Assembly: GCA_900552105.1 (NCBI GenBank)
Contig: URYH01000013.1
Span: 1-41,720 of the forward strand
DNA from: an uncultured Eubacteriales bacterium
GTDB taxonomy: Bacteria; Bacillota; Clostridia; Christensenellales; UBA1242
DNA length: 41,720 nucleotides
Direction: 5' to 3'
Shown here: in pieces, positions 1 through 7,840 of the stretch
Layout of the letters: the number at the start of each line of letters is the position of its first letter
Numbering within the stretch: the stretch's first letter is position 1
The notes under the pieces: generated by a model
The model's database searches: none
The model's input: only the letters and a program-made list of their open reading frames with translations
Told to the model about the DNA's origin: nothing
Program-made: the position numbers and the translations under genes

Positions 1-100
1 TATCAAAAAGTTCAATTCCATTGCGTTTTATGAACGACAAAAGTTTGAGTTGATTCAACCCAACAACTTTTATTTCAACCCTTGACTCCCCATGTTTCAA
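1..100 (-). CDS. yqfD: YqfD-like sporulation protein, N-terminal fragment (runs off left edge)
   Basis: Only the first 33 codons lie in the window. The frame opens with TTG at 100-98, whose last two bases are the first two of the yqfC TGA stop (TTGA overlap). A GGAG about ten bases upstream can serve as ribosome binding site. The visible peptide contains VEIKVVGLNQLKLLSF followed by IKRNGIEL. That fits the start of YqfD (SpoIV-type membrane protein, about 400 residues), which opens with a short beta segment, a Gly and a helix ending in a basic-Gly-Ile turn. The strongest argument is position: yqfD directly follows yqfC in spore formers. An ATG nearby (95-93) leads to a stop after seven codons and is not used. 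The call rests on synteny plus a short match. Confidence 0.55.
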   Translation of the reverse strand, partial: MKHGESRVEIKVVGLNQLKLLSFIKRNGIELFD

Positions 101-360
101 ATTTTGTTCACTCCAAAAATTTTTCCACGAATCAAAACAATTTTGTCTTCAAGTTCAACCACCTCAAGATTTTCGCCACCAACTCGAATTTTTGTTTTCT
201 TTATTCTTATGTCAATTTCACTGTCTGTGATTGACAAAACATCAACAACTCCCTCAATATAGAGCGAGCAAAAATCAATCATGACAAGTTGACAAAAAGG
301 GCTCAAATCGCTGACCCCAAGTTTTTGTTTTATTTCAGAAAAAAAATTAAACCTCGTCAT
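97..360 (-). CDS. yqfC: YabP/YqfC family sporulation protein
   Basis: 87 residues, the normal size for the YabP/YqfC family of small beta-rich proteins, which are expressed in the mother cell and needed for normal spore formation in Bacillus. The central block (about residues 24-70) shows the family pattern: hydrophobic strand ending MID, then LYIEGVVDVL, a charged turn, a run of alternating hydrophobic residues, and a GGENLEVVEL-EDKIVLIRGKI ending, equivalent to the IKGKNL...I.GEI ending of YqfC. No good Shine-Dalgarno sequence precedes the ATG, so translation may depend on coupling to the upstream PolC-like gene 32 bases away. The TGA stop overlaps the TTG start of the following yqfD. In Bacillus subtilis yqfC and yqfD lie near yqeZ and yqfA (NfeD and FloA), which are also present in this window at 6.2-7.7 kb. 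Confidence 0.72.
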   Translation of the reverse strand: MTRFNFFSEIKQKLGVSDLSPFCQLVMIDFCSLYIEGVVDVLSITDSEIDIRIKKTKIRVGGENLEVVELEDKIVLIRGKIFGVNKI

Positions 361-392
361 AGTGTAATCTATGCGGGTTTAACCAATTTAGA

Positions 393-1991
393 CTAGTTTT
401 GTTCGTTTAGTTTGAGAAGCACTTTTGCTGTTGCAAGAGCGTCATTGAGTGCCCTGTGTGCCCCAATAAGCACGATGCCCAAGTTCTTGACCACTGTTGA
501 AAGTTTATAGTTTGAAGAAGCCATTTTTGACCTCGCAAGAAGAATGACATCAGTTGTTTGATTATCAAACTCAATTCCAAGTTTTCTTGATTGAACTGCA
601 AGAATCTTGTCATCAAAGCTTGCACTGTTATAGCCGCCCAAAATACAACCCTTGCAAAAGTCATAAAACGCAGGCAGAACAATTTTGATTGATGGAGATG
701 AGGCAACCATGTCATTTGATATGTTTGTCACTTGTGTGATTATATCAGGAATTGAGTTTTGAGGTTTTATCAGAGTTTGGAAAACATCAACAATTTCGCC
801 ACCCTTAATTTTGACCGCTCCAATTTCAATTATTTCACAAGTGTTCGTGTCAAGTCCCGTTGTTTCAAAGTCGTAAACAACAAATTCATTATCCATAATG
901 TAAGATGAATAAGTTGGTTTTTTGTCAAAAATGTTTGCCTGATGTTTTTCAACATATGGTCGAACAAACTCAAATTCTTGCTCCTGAGCTTCAAAAGAAA
1001 AATCAGGATCAAACTCATCATATTCGTCAATATCACCCATATCATCATTCTTGCTTATTGATTCCACTTTTTCATTGCAAAGCCCGAGCGAACGAACATA
1101 GCAAGTGAAATTATTATTGAACTTTTGCACATCTCCAATAATAATAACTCTTGCATCATCTCCAAGTTTATCCATTTTTTTCTCATTGGTTAAACTGGAA
1201 AAATATGTGCAATTTATTCTTCCACTTGAATCAGTCAAAGTGAATGTGTAGTAAGAACTCTCTTTCGCATTCTCACCTTTTGCTTTTTCTTTTTTCTTTA
1301 TGTAGTGTTTCTTTTGAAAATTGGAAATAACACCCGAAAGAATAACACTCAATTTTTCGCCACTAATGTTTTTGATAAATTCAGGTTTTGGTGTGATTTC
1401 TTGACCAAACATCATAAACACATCGCCAACTTCATATCTTTTTGTGACAACTCGATTTTGCATATACATTCGAGGTGCAAGCCTCTCCCTTTTCTCCAAA
1501 ACACTTGTATCAATCACTTTGTTTTCACACACAACAATTTTGACGGCAAATTTTGCGATAAATTCCTTTGAAAGTGCAGTTTCCAAAAACTTGTCCGCAC
1601 CTCTATCTTCAAGGCTTGTGGCAACAAGATTTGGAGCAGAAATGAAAATATGGATAACATCATCTTTTTGAACAGCAATATCACTTTCACATATTTCGCC
1701 AACGCTTGACTTGAAAGCACTTTGCAAAATTTTGAGCGTTTCTTTTGCAATCAAATCTTCATCCAAAAAACTTTTGCGGAATTTGAGCTTGAGAGAAGAA
1801 AATAGTTCAAGTTTTTTAGCAAAAAAATTTTGTAATTCTTCACGCTTTTCGTCGGTTACTTCTTTAGCTTTTTCATCAAACAAAAAAGTTATCGTTGTCA
1901 GATTCTCACTTTTTGAAAAAACAACGGAATAGACTTGCAAAAAATTATATTTATCACCAAATTCTTTTCTTAATTCTTCTGTATAAAACAT
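393..1991 (-). CDS. PolC N-terminal/OB/DEDDh exonuclease protein lacking the polymerase
   Basis: 532 residues resembling only the front third of the Firmicute replicative polymerase PolC (usually about 1400 residues). Residues 1-190 look like the PolC N-terminal region. Residues about 195-305 form an OB-type nucleic-acid-binding domain ending in a strand pattern with CTYFSS and RVIIIGDVQKF. Residues 315-345 are a very acidic linker. Residues 368-530 are a DEDDh 3'-5' exonuclease with D374/E376 in YDFETTGL, D460 in ASFDD, and H512/D517 in HRALNDA, so all catalytic residues are present. The PHP halves that flank the exonuclease in PolC, and everything after it, are missing; a clean TAG stop follows LKLNEQN. 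The gene lies three bases after rseP, where polC sits in Clostridia (frr-uppS-cdsA-dxr-rseP-ispG-polC). It could be a separate proofreading subunit, a repair exonuclease, or a relic of polC. The exonuclease call is firm; the in vivo role is inference. Confidence 0.8.
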   Translation of the reverse strand: MFYTEELRKEFGDKYNFLQVYSVVFSKSENLTTITFLFDEKAKEVTDEKREELQNFFAKKLELFSSLKLKFRKSFLDEDLIAKETLKILQSAFKSSVGEICESDIAVQKDDVIHIFISAPNLVATSLEDRGADKFLETALSKEFIAKFAVKIVVCENKVIDTSVLEKRERLAPRMYMQNRVVTKRYEVGDVFMMFGQEITPKPEFIKNISGEKLSVILSGVISNFQKKHYIKKKEKAKGENAKESSYYTFTLTDSSGRINCTYFSSLTNEKKMDKLGDDARVIIIGDVQKFNNNFTCYVRSLGLCNEKVESISKNDDMGDIDEYDEFDPDFSFEAQEQEFEFVRPYVEKHQANIFDKKPTYSSYIMDNEFVVYDFETTGLDTNTCEIIEIGAVKIKGGEIVDVFQTLIKPQNSIPDIITQVTNISNDMVASSPSIKIVLPAFYDFCKGCILGGYNSASFDDKILAVQSRKLGIEFDNQTTDVILLARSKMASSNYKLSTVVKNLGIVLIGAHRALNDALATAKVLLKLNEQN

Positions 1992-1994
1992 ATC

Positions 1995-3062
1995 TCACAC
2001 CACAAAATGTATTATATCAACCACAACAACAAAGGCCAACAGAACAAAAAGCCCAATGGTATGAATCATATTTTCAACTTTTCTGTTGATTGGCTTTTTG
2101 CGTATCCATTCAATTGTCGTAAACAAAATATGAGCCCCGTCAAGTGCTGGGAATGGAAGCAAGTTAAACATTGCAAGATTGGCGGCAATCAGCGGAAGGA
2201 AAATAAATAGATTTGCAATATTTGCTGACGTTGCCTCTGCCATAACCGAAATGGTCGTAATTGTTCCACCAAGCGCTGTTATTGGGATTTGGAATGTGAT
2301 GAGCATCCACAAACTTTTCAGCATCAGCCACGCAAATCCAACCGCCATTGGAACAGCACGAAGAAGTGCCTTTCCAAAACTATATCGATATGTCGACACG
2401 GTTTGAATTCCAATTGCACGAGTTGTTGAACCATCAGCATTTGTTGTGTCATAAAAACGGCAATATTCTTTGCGAATTTCTCCATTTCTCTCGATTGTTA
2501 GTGTCACACCTTCTTCATTTTTGTGCTTTGCAACAAGTTCTTGCATTGTGCCGGAAAAAGCAAAGTCAACTTTTTCATCATTTACCTCCCAAATGATGTC
2601 GCCTTTTTGCAAATTTGTGTTGATTGAGTCTGGCGAAAGCATGTCAACAACTTTGATGTCATATCCAAATGAAACCAGCAAAATAAATGAGAAGATTATT
2701 GCTGACAAAAAGTTGAAAAACGCACCCATAAAAAGAACGATAATTCTTTTCCATGGCTTTTGATTGACGAATGCCTCGGGGTCGGAATCGTCTTTTTCTG
2801 TCCCCTCACCTTTGAAAGCACAATATCCGCCAAGTGGAAAAATACGAAGTGAAATTTTTTCACCACGTTTGTTGGTTTTTGAAAAAATCGCATTGCCAAA
2901 TCCAACTGAAAACTCTTCAATCTTGAATTTCAAAATACGTCCAGCAGTATAATGCCCAAGTTCATGAATGAGAACCATCAACAAAAGAACAAGAACTGCC
3001 AAAACAATATACAGCACTGAACTCAATATATTCCCGCCAAGCATTGAAAAACAATTTATCAT
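1995..3062 (-). CDS. rseP: Site-2 intramembrane zinc metalloprotease RseP
   Basis: 355 residues, normal for the family. It cleaves membrane-embedded substrates such as anti-sigma factors and leftover signal peptides. The zinc site HELGH is at residues 33-37 inside the first membrane segment, and the second metal-ligand motif, LDG within LLPFPALDGAH, is near residue 310 in a late membrane segment. A PDZ-like domain occupies roughly residues 130-200 (ending with LTIERNGE). A GGYCAFKGE segment after the first membrane helix matches the membrane-associated beta region of these proteases. ATG at 3062 is the first in-frame start. It sits between cdsA and the PolC-like gene in the frr operon. dxr and ispG, which commonly flank rseP, are missing here. 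Confidence 0.93.
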   Translation of the reverse strand: MINCFSMLGGNILSSVLYIVLAVLVLLLMVLIHELGHYTAGRILKFKIEEFSVGFGNAIFSKTNKRGEKISLRIFPLGGYCAFKGEGTEKDDSDPEAFVNQKPWKRIIVLFMGAFFNFLSAIIFSFILLVSFGYDIKVVDMLSPDSINTNLQKGDIIWEVNDEKVDFAFSGTMQELVAKHKNEEGVTLTIERNGEIRKEYCRFYDTTNADGSTTRAIGIQTVSTYRYSFGKALLRAVPMAVGFAWLMLKSLWMLITFQIPITALGGTITTISVMAEATSANIANLFIFLPLIAANLAMFNLLPFPALDGAHILFTTIEWIRKKPINRKVENMIHTIGLFVLLAFVVVVDIIHFVV

Positions 3063-3085
3063 TCTTTTATTTTATGTCCTATTTA

Positions 3086-4039
3086 CTAAATTAATAATAC
3101 AAAGAAGAAGAAAAATACAAATGGTGCATTAAATGTGTGACTATCAAGTCTATCAAGAACGCCACCATGTCCAGGGATAAAGTTGCTGCTGTCTTTCACC
3201 ATTGCACGACGTTTTAGGAATGACTCAAACAAATCGCCAGCAGTTGAAACCAATGAGCCAAAAAAGCCAATCATTGCAAAGTGAACAAGACCAATTTCAC
3301 AAGCATCAAATGCAGTTTTGATATCTCCAAATGATGTCAAGACAAAGAACAAAGCAACCATGACAAGTGTTGTCATAATCACCCCACTCACAAAACCAGA
3401 AATAGTTTTGTTTGGGCTTGTTTTTGGACAAAGTTTTGGTCCTTTTAGGAGCATTCCAAAAAGCATTGCAAAAGTATCAGAAATAATTGGAACAAGGAAA
3501 GCAACAACCAAAGCAATAAATGAAACATCAACACCGCCAAATTTGTCAATTCCTGTCAAGAAATAACCCATGTCGCCAAGGTGGTTTGTCAGAACCAAAA
3601 ACATCAGCAAAATTGCAGGATAGAAAAAAGTTATCATTGAATAGATTGATTTTCTGAGTGCAAAATTTGCATATGGTATTTGCAATCTACGAATACGCAA
3701 ATCTGTTGCCAACCACTTTTTGAAAATGAGCGAAACAACAAATGTCAAAATTGTGACACCAACGGCACATATGACCATGCTTGCAAAAACAATAATTACG
3801 TTGATTTGTGTGAGAATGAGTGCCAAACAAACTGAATATAAGACAATTGGAAACAATCCTGCCAAAACAGAGAAATTATAGAGTCCCATTTTGAGCAACA
3901 TATTTGACATTTCGTATCCTGCAAGAATCATAATGACCCCAATGCCAACATCAAAGACATATGGTGTCCAAATTTTTGACACGAACATCAAAATCAAAAT
4001 TGCAATCATTCCAAGTGCTGATATCAGTCGTTTTTTCAT
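3086..4039 (-). CDS. cdsA: Phosphatidate cytidylyltransferase
   Basis: 317-residue polytopic membrane enzyme that makes CDP-diacylglycerol from CTP and phosphatidic acid, the precursor of phosphatidylglycerol and cardiolipin. The C-terminal family signature is intact: FLKRRAMVKDSS, then IPGHGGVLDRLDS, with the Asp residues that bind metal and CTP. Seven or eight hydrophobic segments are visible between residue 5 and the end. The protein is slightly longer than the usual 260-280 residues because of a longer central membrane region. The start is ATG at 4039, preceded by AGGAG and eight bases after the uppS stop, so the two genes are translated together. uppS and cdsA are neighbours in most Firmicutes. 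Confidence 0.95.
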   Translation of the reverse strand: MKKRLISALGMIAILILMFVSKIWTPYVFDVGIGVIMILAGYEMSNMLLKMGLYNFSVLAGLFPIVLYSVCLALILTQINVIIVFASMVICAVGVTILTFVVSLIFKKWLATDLRIRRLQIPYANFALRKSIYSMITFFYPAILLMFLVLTNHLGDMGYFLTGIDKFGGVDVSFIALVVAFLVPIISDTFAMLFGMLLKGPKLCPKTSPNKTISGFVSGVIMTTLVMVALFFVLTSFGDIKTAFDACEIGLVHFAMIGFFGSLVSTAGDLFESFLKRRAMVKDSSNFIPGHGGVLDRLDSHTFNAPFVFFFFFVLLI

Positions 4040-4047
4040 TTTTTCTC

Positions 4048-4740
4048 CTATACTTTGCCAAATCTTCTATGTCTTTTGCTATAAACTTTCAAACATTTTT
4101 TGAGCCAACGCTCTGAAAATGATGGCCAAAAAACTTTTGGGAAATAGAGTTCGCTATAAGCACTCTGCAAAAGCATAAAGTTTGACAGCCTTTGCTCCCC
4201 GCTTGTTCTAACAATAAGGTCTGGGTCTGGCATATCTTTTGTCCAAAGATATGTTCTTAGTGTATTATAATCAATTTTATCTATATTGTCATGAATTATC
4301 AAGTTAATTGCCCTAACAATTTCATCTCTTGAACCATAATTTAACATTATATTGACACAGATTTTATCAAAATTCTTTGTCGCATATTCAAGTTTTGCCA
4401 TTTTTTCTCTTAATAAGTCATCAAATTTATCGCGCTCACCCAAGAAACTAACTCTAACACCTTTATTGATGCAATCTTGAGTGTGTTCGTCAATAAAATT
4501 TTCAAGAAGTTTGAAAATTCCGTCAACCTCGTATTTATCTCTTTTCCAATTTTCGGTGGAAAAACAATAAAGCGAAACATATTTAATCTCATACTTCAAA
4601 CATGCATCAATCGTTCTTCGAACCGCCTCAACACCCATTTTATGTCCATACAAGCGTTCTTTTCCGCGTTTTTTTGCCCACCTGCCATTGCCGTCAAGAA
4701 TAAATCCAATGTGTTTGACACCAAAATTTTCAACCTTCAT
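4048..4740 (-). CDS. uppS: Undecaprenyl diphosphate synthase (isoprenyl transferase)
   Basis: 230 residues. It condenses isopentenyl diphosphate onto farnesyl diphosphate to make the C55 lipid carrier for peptidoglycan and other wall polymers. The catalytic motif GFILDGNGRWAKKRG is at residues 12-26, with the magnesium-binding Asp at 16. The C-terminal RTSGEQRLSNF and the YSELYF/WP block, which bind diphosphate and the second magnesium, are present. The frame stays open upstream, but the family always begins a few residues before the catalytic motif, so the ATG at 4740 is chosen. It overlaps the end of the preceding 69-residue gene by 11 bases, implying coupled translation. Confidence 0.95.
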   Translation of the reverse strand: MKVENFGVKHIGFILDGNGRWAKKRGKERLYGHKMGVEAVRRTIDACLKYEIKYVSLYCFSTENWKRDKYEVDGIFKLLENFIDEHTQDCINKGVRVSFLGERDKFDDLLREKMAKLEYATKNFDKICVNIMLNYGSRDEIVRAINLIIHDNIDKIDYNTLRTYLWTKDMPDPDLIVRTSGEQRLSNFMLLQSAYSELYFPKVFWPSFSERWLKKCLKVYSKRHRRFGKV

Positions 4741-4939
4741 TTTTGCCCTCCAAATCAAAAATAAATTCTCCATAGTATATTCGGGCAAGGCCTTTTGATA
4801 TAACAACATTGGTGACAAGTTTTTTGTCACCAACCACATTAAAATTATTGTCAACAAGTTCCACTTCAAACCCAAGATTTTTCAATTCATTTTCAACTTG
4901 GTCGAGTGGCAACAAAATATACTTATTTGTGTCAATCAA
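4730..4939 (-). CDS. Small protein of unknown function between frr and uppS
   Basis: 69 residues; family not recognised. It starts with TTG at 4939, which overlaps the frr TGA stop (TTGA), with GAGGT upstream as a possible ribosome binding site, and its end overlaps uppS by 11 bases. Both overlaps and the lack of a stop argue for a real, co-translated gene. The sequence has an N-terminal helix-like part (LPLDQVENELKNLGFEVE), then alternating hydrophobic strands with VVGDKKLVTNVVISKGLAR and a YYGEFIFDLEG end: a compact alpha-beta domain with no membrane segment and no cysteine. The shape loosely recalls one PASTA unit, but the proline-rich PASTA features are missing and I do not make that call. 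Its place suggests a link to translation recycling or isoprenoid lipid synthesis; that is inference only. Confidence 0.65.
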   Translation of the reverse strand: MIDTNKYILLPLDQVENELKNLGFEVELVDNNFNVVGDKKLVTNVVISKGLARIYYGEFIFDLEGKNEG

Positions 4940-5508
4940 ATTTGTGTGACCTCATTTTCTTTGTCTTGGCAAATTTTGTCGAGACGTGCGATTGCAGCAT
5001 CAATATATTTTTGAACATCTTTTTCGAGTGTTGCATACTCGTCTTCAGAAAGTTCTCCGTCTTTTTTCATGTCTTTGAACATGTCAAGACAATCGCGTCT
5101 GTGATTTCTCATTGTAACTTTTGATTCTTCGCACATTTTTCTGACATCACGAACAATTTCGCGTCTTTTTTCTTCTGTCATCATTGGGAAAATCAAACGA
5201 ATGACTTTTCCGTCATCACTTGGCATGATTCCGAGGTCCGCTTGAGCAATCGCCTTTGACACGTTTTGGAGTTGACTTTGATCCCAAACATTAATCATCA
5301 AAACTCTTGCTTCTGGAACAGAAATGTTGCCCATTTGATAAATTGGAGTTGGCACTCCGTAATAATCAACCATAACTTTGTCCAAAAAGTGTGGGTTTGC
5401 TCTTCCCGCTCTCACAGTCGCATATTCTCCAACCAAATATTTTTCAACCTTTTCAAGGTCGCTCTTATAGGAATCAATAATGTCCTTAACCATTGTTTCG
5501 TCTTGCAT
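4936..5508 (-). CDS. frr: Ribosome recycling factor
   Basis: 190 residues, close to the normal 185. It splits post-termination ribosomes together with EF-G. The whole family pattern is visible: the RAGRANPHFLDKVMVDYYGVPTP segment that starts domain II, then NISVPEARVL, the DLGIMPSDDGKVIRL stretch, and the long C-terminal three-helix-bundle helix with EEKRREIVRDVRK. The frame is open for 16 codons upstream, but ATG at 5508 has AGGAG at proper spacing and gives the family's normal length. It is the first gene after the promoter at 5528-5556. pyrH, its usual upstream partner, is not adjacent. Confidence 0.96.
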   Translation of the reverse strand: MQDETMVKDIIDSYKSDLEKVEKYLVGEYATVRAGRANPHFLDKVMVDYYGVPTPIYQMGNISVPEARVLMINVWDQSQLQNVSKAIAQADLGIMPSDDGKVIRLIFPMMTEEKRREIVRDVRKMCEESKVTMRNHRRDCLDMFKDMKKDGELSEDEYATLEKDVQKYIDAAIARLDKICQDKENEVTQI

Positions 5509-5527
5509 AAATAATCTCCTTTTAGAT

Positions 5528-5556
5528 ATATTACCCAAAATCAAAGAGCTTGGCAA
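5528..5556 (-). promoter_or_regulatory. Sigma-A-type promoter of the frr operon
   Basis: On the minus strand TTGCCA (5556-5551) and TAATAT (5533-5528) are separated by exactly 17 bases, placing transcription start about 10-15 bases before the frr ribosome binding site. It sits between the terminator of the preceding operon and frr. Confidence 0.7.
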
Positions 5557-5563
5557 CTAAAAT

Positions 5564-5587
5564 AAAGCATTCCCGAAGGAATGCTTT
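5564..5587 (-). terminator. Intrinsic terminator of the nfeD-floA operon
   Basis: A perfect 10-bp stem (AAAGCATTCC with GGAATGCTTT) closed by a UUCG tetraloop in the minus-strand transcript, followed by ATTTT. The last bases of the stop codon of the gene at 5587-6159 are part of the stem, so termination directly follows that gene. Confidence 0.85.
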
Positions 5588-6159
5588 TAATATTTTCTGT
5601 TAAGAATGTCTGACATCATGAGTGCTTTCATATCCGGTGGAAGATCAGCAAATCTTTTTGCAAACGACACATTTTCTTTGCCATAATCAAAATCCGAAAT
5701 CATTTCATCATAATCATCGTCATCACCGTGAATTGTTGGTTTTTCACTCATAAGTGAATGACTGCCAATCGAAATTCTCTGTTGCATCATATCACGAAAT
5801 GAGCCGTCTGGTCCTTCTGGTGCAACTTCGTCTTCTGGGTCGTTATCCATAAAATAATCAGATGCTCTTTCAATCATATCATACTGATAGTCCATGTCAT
5901 CAAGGTCGTCAAGTTTTGATGTTTGTGGCAAGTCTTCTTCGGGTGTCAAAACTTGTTCTACATCTTCATAATCTTTTACGATTGGGTCGGAAAAGTCATT
6001 TACTTCAACTTTACCTTCGTCAACATATGTGTCTGGGTCAACATCAACTTTTTGTTTGACAGGTTTTTCTCTTTTTTTAAAGATTTTTTTTCTATTGTAA
6101 TAAATAACCAAAAAGAGGAATATCACAACCACGGCAATTCCCATATAGACAAAAACCAT
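5587..6159 (-). CDS. Membrane-anchored acidic protein of unknown function
   Basis: 190 residues; no family recognised. Residues 3-20 form one membrane segment followed by a basic stretch (NRKKIFKKREK), giving a cytoplasmic orientation for the rest. The remainder is strongly acidic and low in complexity (runs of D, E, DDLDDMDY, DDDDYDE) and probably disordered. The last 25 residues (FAKRFADLPPDMKALMMSDILNRKY) look like a short structured tail that could bind a partner. AGGAGG lies correctly before the ATG. It is the third gene of the nfeD-floA operon, in the position of yqfB in Bacillus subtilis. An accessory role at FloA membrane platforms is plausible from position but not shown by sequence. 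Confidence 0.75.
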   Translation of the reverse strand: MVFVYMGIAVVVIFLFLVIYYNRKKIFKKREKPVKQKVDVDPDTYVDEGKVEVNDFSDPIVKDYEDVEQVLTPEEDLPQTSKLDDLDDMDYQYDMIERASDYFMDNDPEDEVAPEGPDGSFRDMMQQRISIGSHSLMSEKPTIHGDDDDYDEMISDFDYGKENVSFAKRFADLPPDMKALMMSDILNRKY

Positions 6160-6186
6160 ATTGATTTCCTCCTTTTATTTTATTTT

Positions 6187-7197
6187 TTAATAGTCTGACT
6201 TCTTTTTGTTTGAGTCACCAGAAGCAAGAGCATTTCTCATTGCAGTATCAGAAATCAAGTTTTGCATACGATAGTAGTCCATAACACCAATCTTGCCTTC
6301 TTTGATTGCATTTGCCATTGCTTTTGGAACTTCGGCTTCAGCAGCAATATACATTGCTCTCATTTCTTCTTTTCTTGCTCTCATTTCTTGTTCATTTGCT
6401 TCAGCCATTGCTCTTCGCTCTTCCGCTTTTGCTTGAGACATAATTTTTTCAGCGTCCGCTTCGTCCATTGCAAGTTTTGCACCAACGTTGTTTCCAACAT
6501 CAATGTCAGCAATATCAATTGAAAGAATTTCGTAAGCAGTTCCAACGTCAAGTCCTTTGCTGAGAACTGTTTTTGAAATCAAATCTGGATTTTCAAGAAC
6601 AACCTCATAAACCTCGGCAGAACCAACTGTTGTAACAATACCTTCACCAACTCTGGCAATAATTGTTTCCTCTCCCGCTCCACCAACAATTCTTTGAATG
6701 TTCGCTTTCACGGTCACTCTTGCTTTAACTTTTAGTTCAATTCCATCTTTTGCGATTGCTGCAATTGTGCCAGTTTCAATAACTTTTGGGGTGACGGAAT
6801 CTTTAACCGCGCCCAACACATCACGACCCGCAAGATCAATCGCCTTTGCTGAATCAATCGACAATGCAATTTTCGCACTATGTGCCGAAATCAAGGCATC
6901 AACGACTTTTTCAACATTTCCGCCCGCCATATCATGAGTTTCAAGTTCAACAATATCAACTGTAAGTCCGGCTTTTTTTGCCTTGATATATGCATCAACA
7001 ATTTGTTTTACGTTAATTTTTCTGAGTTTCATTCCAATCAAACGTCCCATTGAAATATGAGAACCCGAAACCAAAGCAATAAACCAAATTTTCACAGGCA
7101 AAATAACAAGAATGATTGCAAAAGCAAGAACCAAAACGCCAAGCACAACCAACATAACAATTTGCCAAGTTGCCATTCCCAATAAATTCAAATTCAT
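6187..7197 (-). CDS. floA: Flotillin-like protein FloA
   Basis: 336 residues, normal for FloA (YqfA). It is an SPFH-domain scaffold of functional membrane microdomains, affecting membrane fluidity and assembly of membrane complexes. An N-terminal membrane-inserted hairpin (residues about 10-45) is followed by the SPFH domain (about 60-235, with DMAGGNVEKVVDALISAH and VGEGIVTTVGSAEVYEVVLENPD) and an alanine/glutamate-rich coiled coil (about 240-300, AKAEERRAMAEANEQEMRAR) used for oligomerisation. The C-terminal VMDYYRMQNLISDTAMR block is typical of bacterial FloA. The ATG has AGGAGG at ideal spacing. It follows nfeD by nine bases, the conserved NfeD-flotillin pairing. Confidence 0.96.
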   Translation of the reverse strand: MNLNLLGMATWQIVMLVVLGVLVLAFAIILVILPVKIWFIALVSGSHISMGRLIGMKLRKINVKQIVDAYIKAKKAGLTVDIVELETHDMAGGNVEKVVDALISAHSAKIALSIDSAKAIDLAGRDVLGAVKDSVTPKVIETGTIAAIAKDGIELKVKARVTVKANIQRIVGGAGEETIIARVGEGIVTTVGSAEVYEVVLENPDLISKTVLSKGLDVGTAYEILSIDIADIDVGNNVGAKLAMDEADAEKIMSQAKAEERRAMAEANEQEMRARKEEMRAMYIAAEAEVPKAMANAIKEGKIGVMDYYRMQNLISDTAMRNALASGDSNKKKSDY

Positions 7198-7206
7198 ATC
7201 TTCCTC

Positions 7207-7734
7207 CTATTCATTAACCACATCGACAATAACTTCATTATCAGACACTTCAACAACCTTTACGATTGTGCCAACATCAACAAATCCGCTTTTTGCCACA
7301 ACATCAATTTCGTCTTCGCCAATTTTGATTCTTCCAGCGGGTTTGCAAGGCGTGACAACAGTTCCAAACTTATCAACATATTTTGCATTTGACATCATGC
7401 CCGACAAGTCATAATCAACTGGCAAGTTCGTTTTTGTGTCAAAAATTGGAGTTTTTCCAAGTCTGCCCTTCTTTGCAGATCGCACAAAAACTTTGAAAAT
7501 CAAAACAAGACCAATAATGAGTCCAAGCACGAGCACAATAACCCAATAGAATTCATTAATTCCAAGCGTAAAATAAATAGTTCCGCCAACAAGCATCAAA
7601 ATTCCCAAGACTCCACAAACTCCAAATCCCGGAATAATTGCCTCAGCAAAACACAAAATCAATCCAATCGACAAGAGCACTGGAACAATGATTGCCATAT
7701 ATGGAAGATTTTGAATGATTGCAGTTAAAAACAT
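7207..7734 (-). CDS. NfeD-family membrane protein
   Basis: 175 residues, the short NfeD form (YqeZ type) without the N-terminal ClpP-like protease domain that some members have. Four membrane segments occupy about residues 8-85, with the conserved FAEAIIPGFGVCG turn, and the C-terminal 70 residues form an OB-fold domain (GTVVTPCKPAGRIKIGEDEIDVVAKSGFVDVGTIVKVVEV). NfeD proteins nearly always accompany flotillins and are thought to work with them in membrane organisation. It is the first gene of the operon; GGAGGGG precedes the ATG and a promoter lies just upstream at 7754-7782. Confidence 0.92.
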   Translation of the reverse strand: MFLTAIIQNLPYMAIIVPVLLSIGLILCFAEAIIPGFGVCGVLGILMLVGGTIYFTLGINEFYWVIVLVLGLIIGLVLIFKVFVRSAKKGRLGKTPIFDTKTNLPVDYDLSGMMSNAKYVDKFGTVVTPCKPAGRIKIGEDEIDVVAKSGFVDVGTIVKVVEVSDNEVIVDVVNE

Positions 7735-7753
7735 AAACCCCTCCGTTGCTTAT

Positions 7754-7782
7754 AATATATCATATAATTTTTTATTTGTGAA
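7754..7782 (-). promoter_or_regulatory. Probable promoter of nfeD-floA
   Basis: Minus strand TTCACA (7782-7777), 17 bases, TATATT (7759-7754), then the nfeD ribosome binding site. It lies in the 159-base divergent region shared with the plus-strand operon. Confidence 0.5.
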
Positions 7783-7840
7783 TAGGTTAATTTATTTTTT
7801 ATAAAAAAATTTTCAACGGATAAAATGCTATTAAATTAAT

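Noticed and set aside
393..1991. Frameshifted full-length polC
   Set aside because: Downstream of the stop there is yqfC, not PHP or polymerase sequence in any frame, so this is a true short gene in this assembly.
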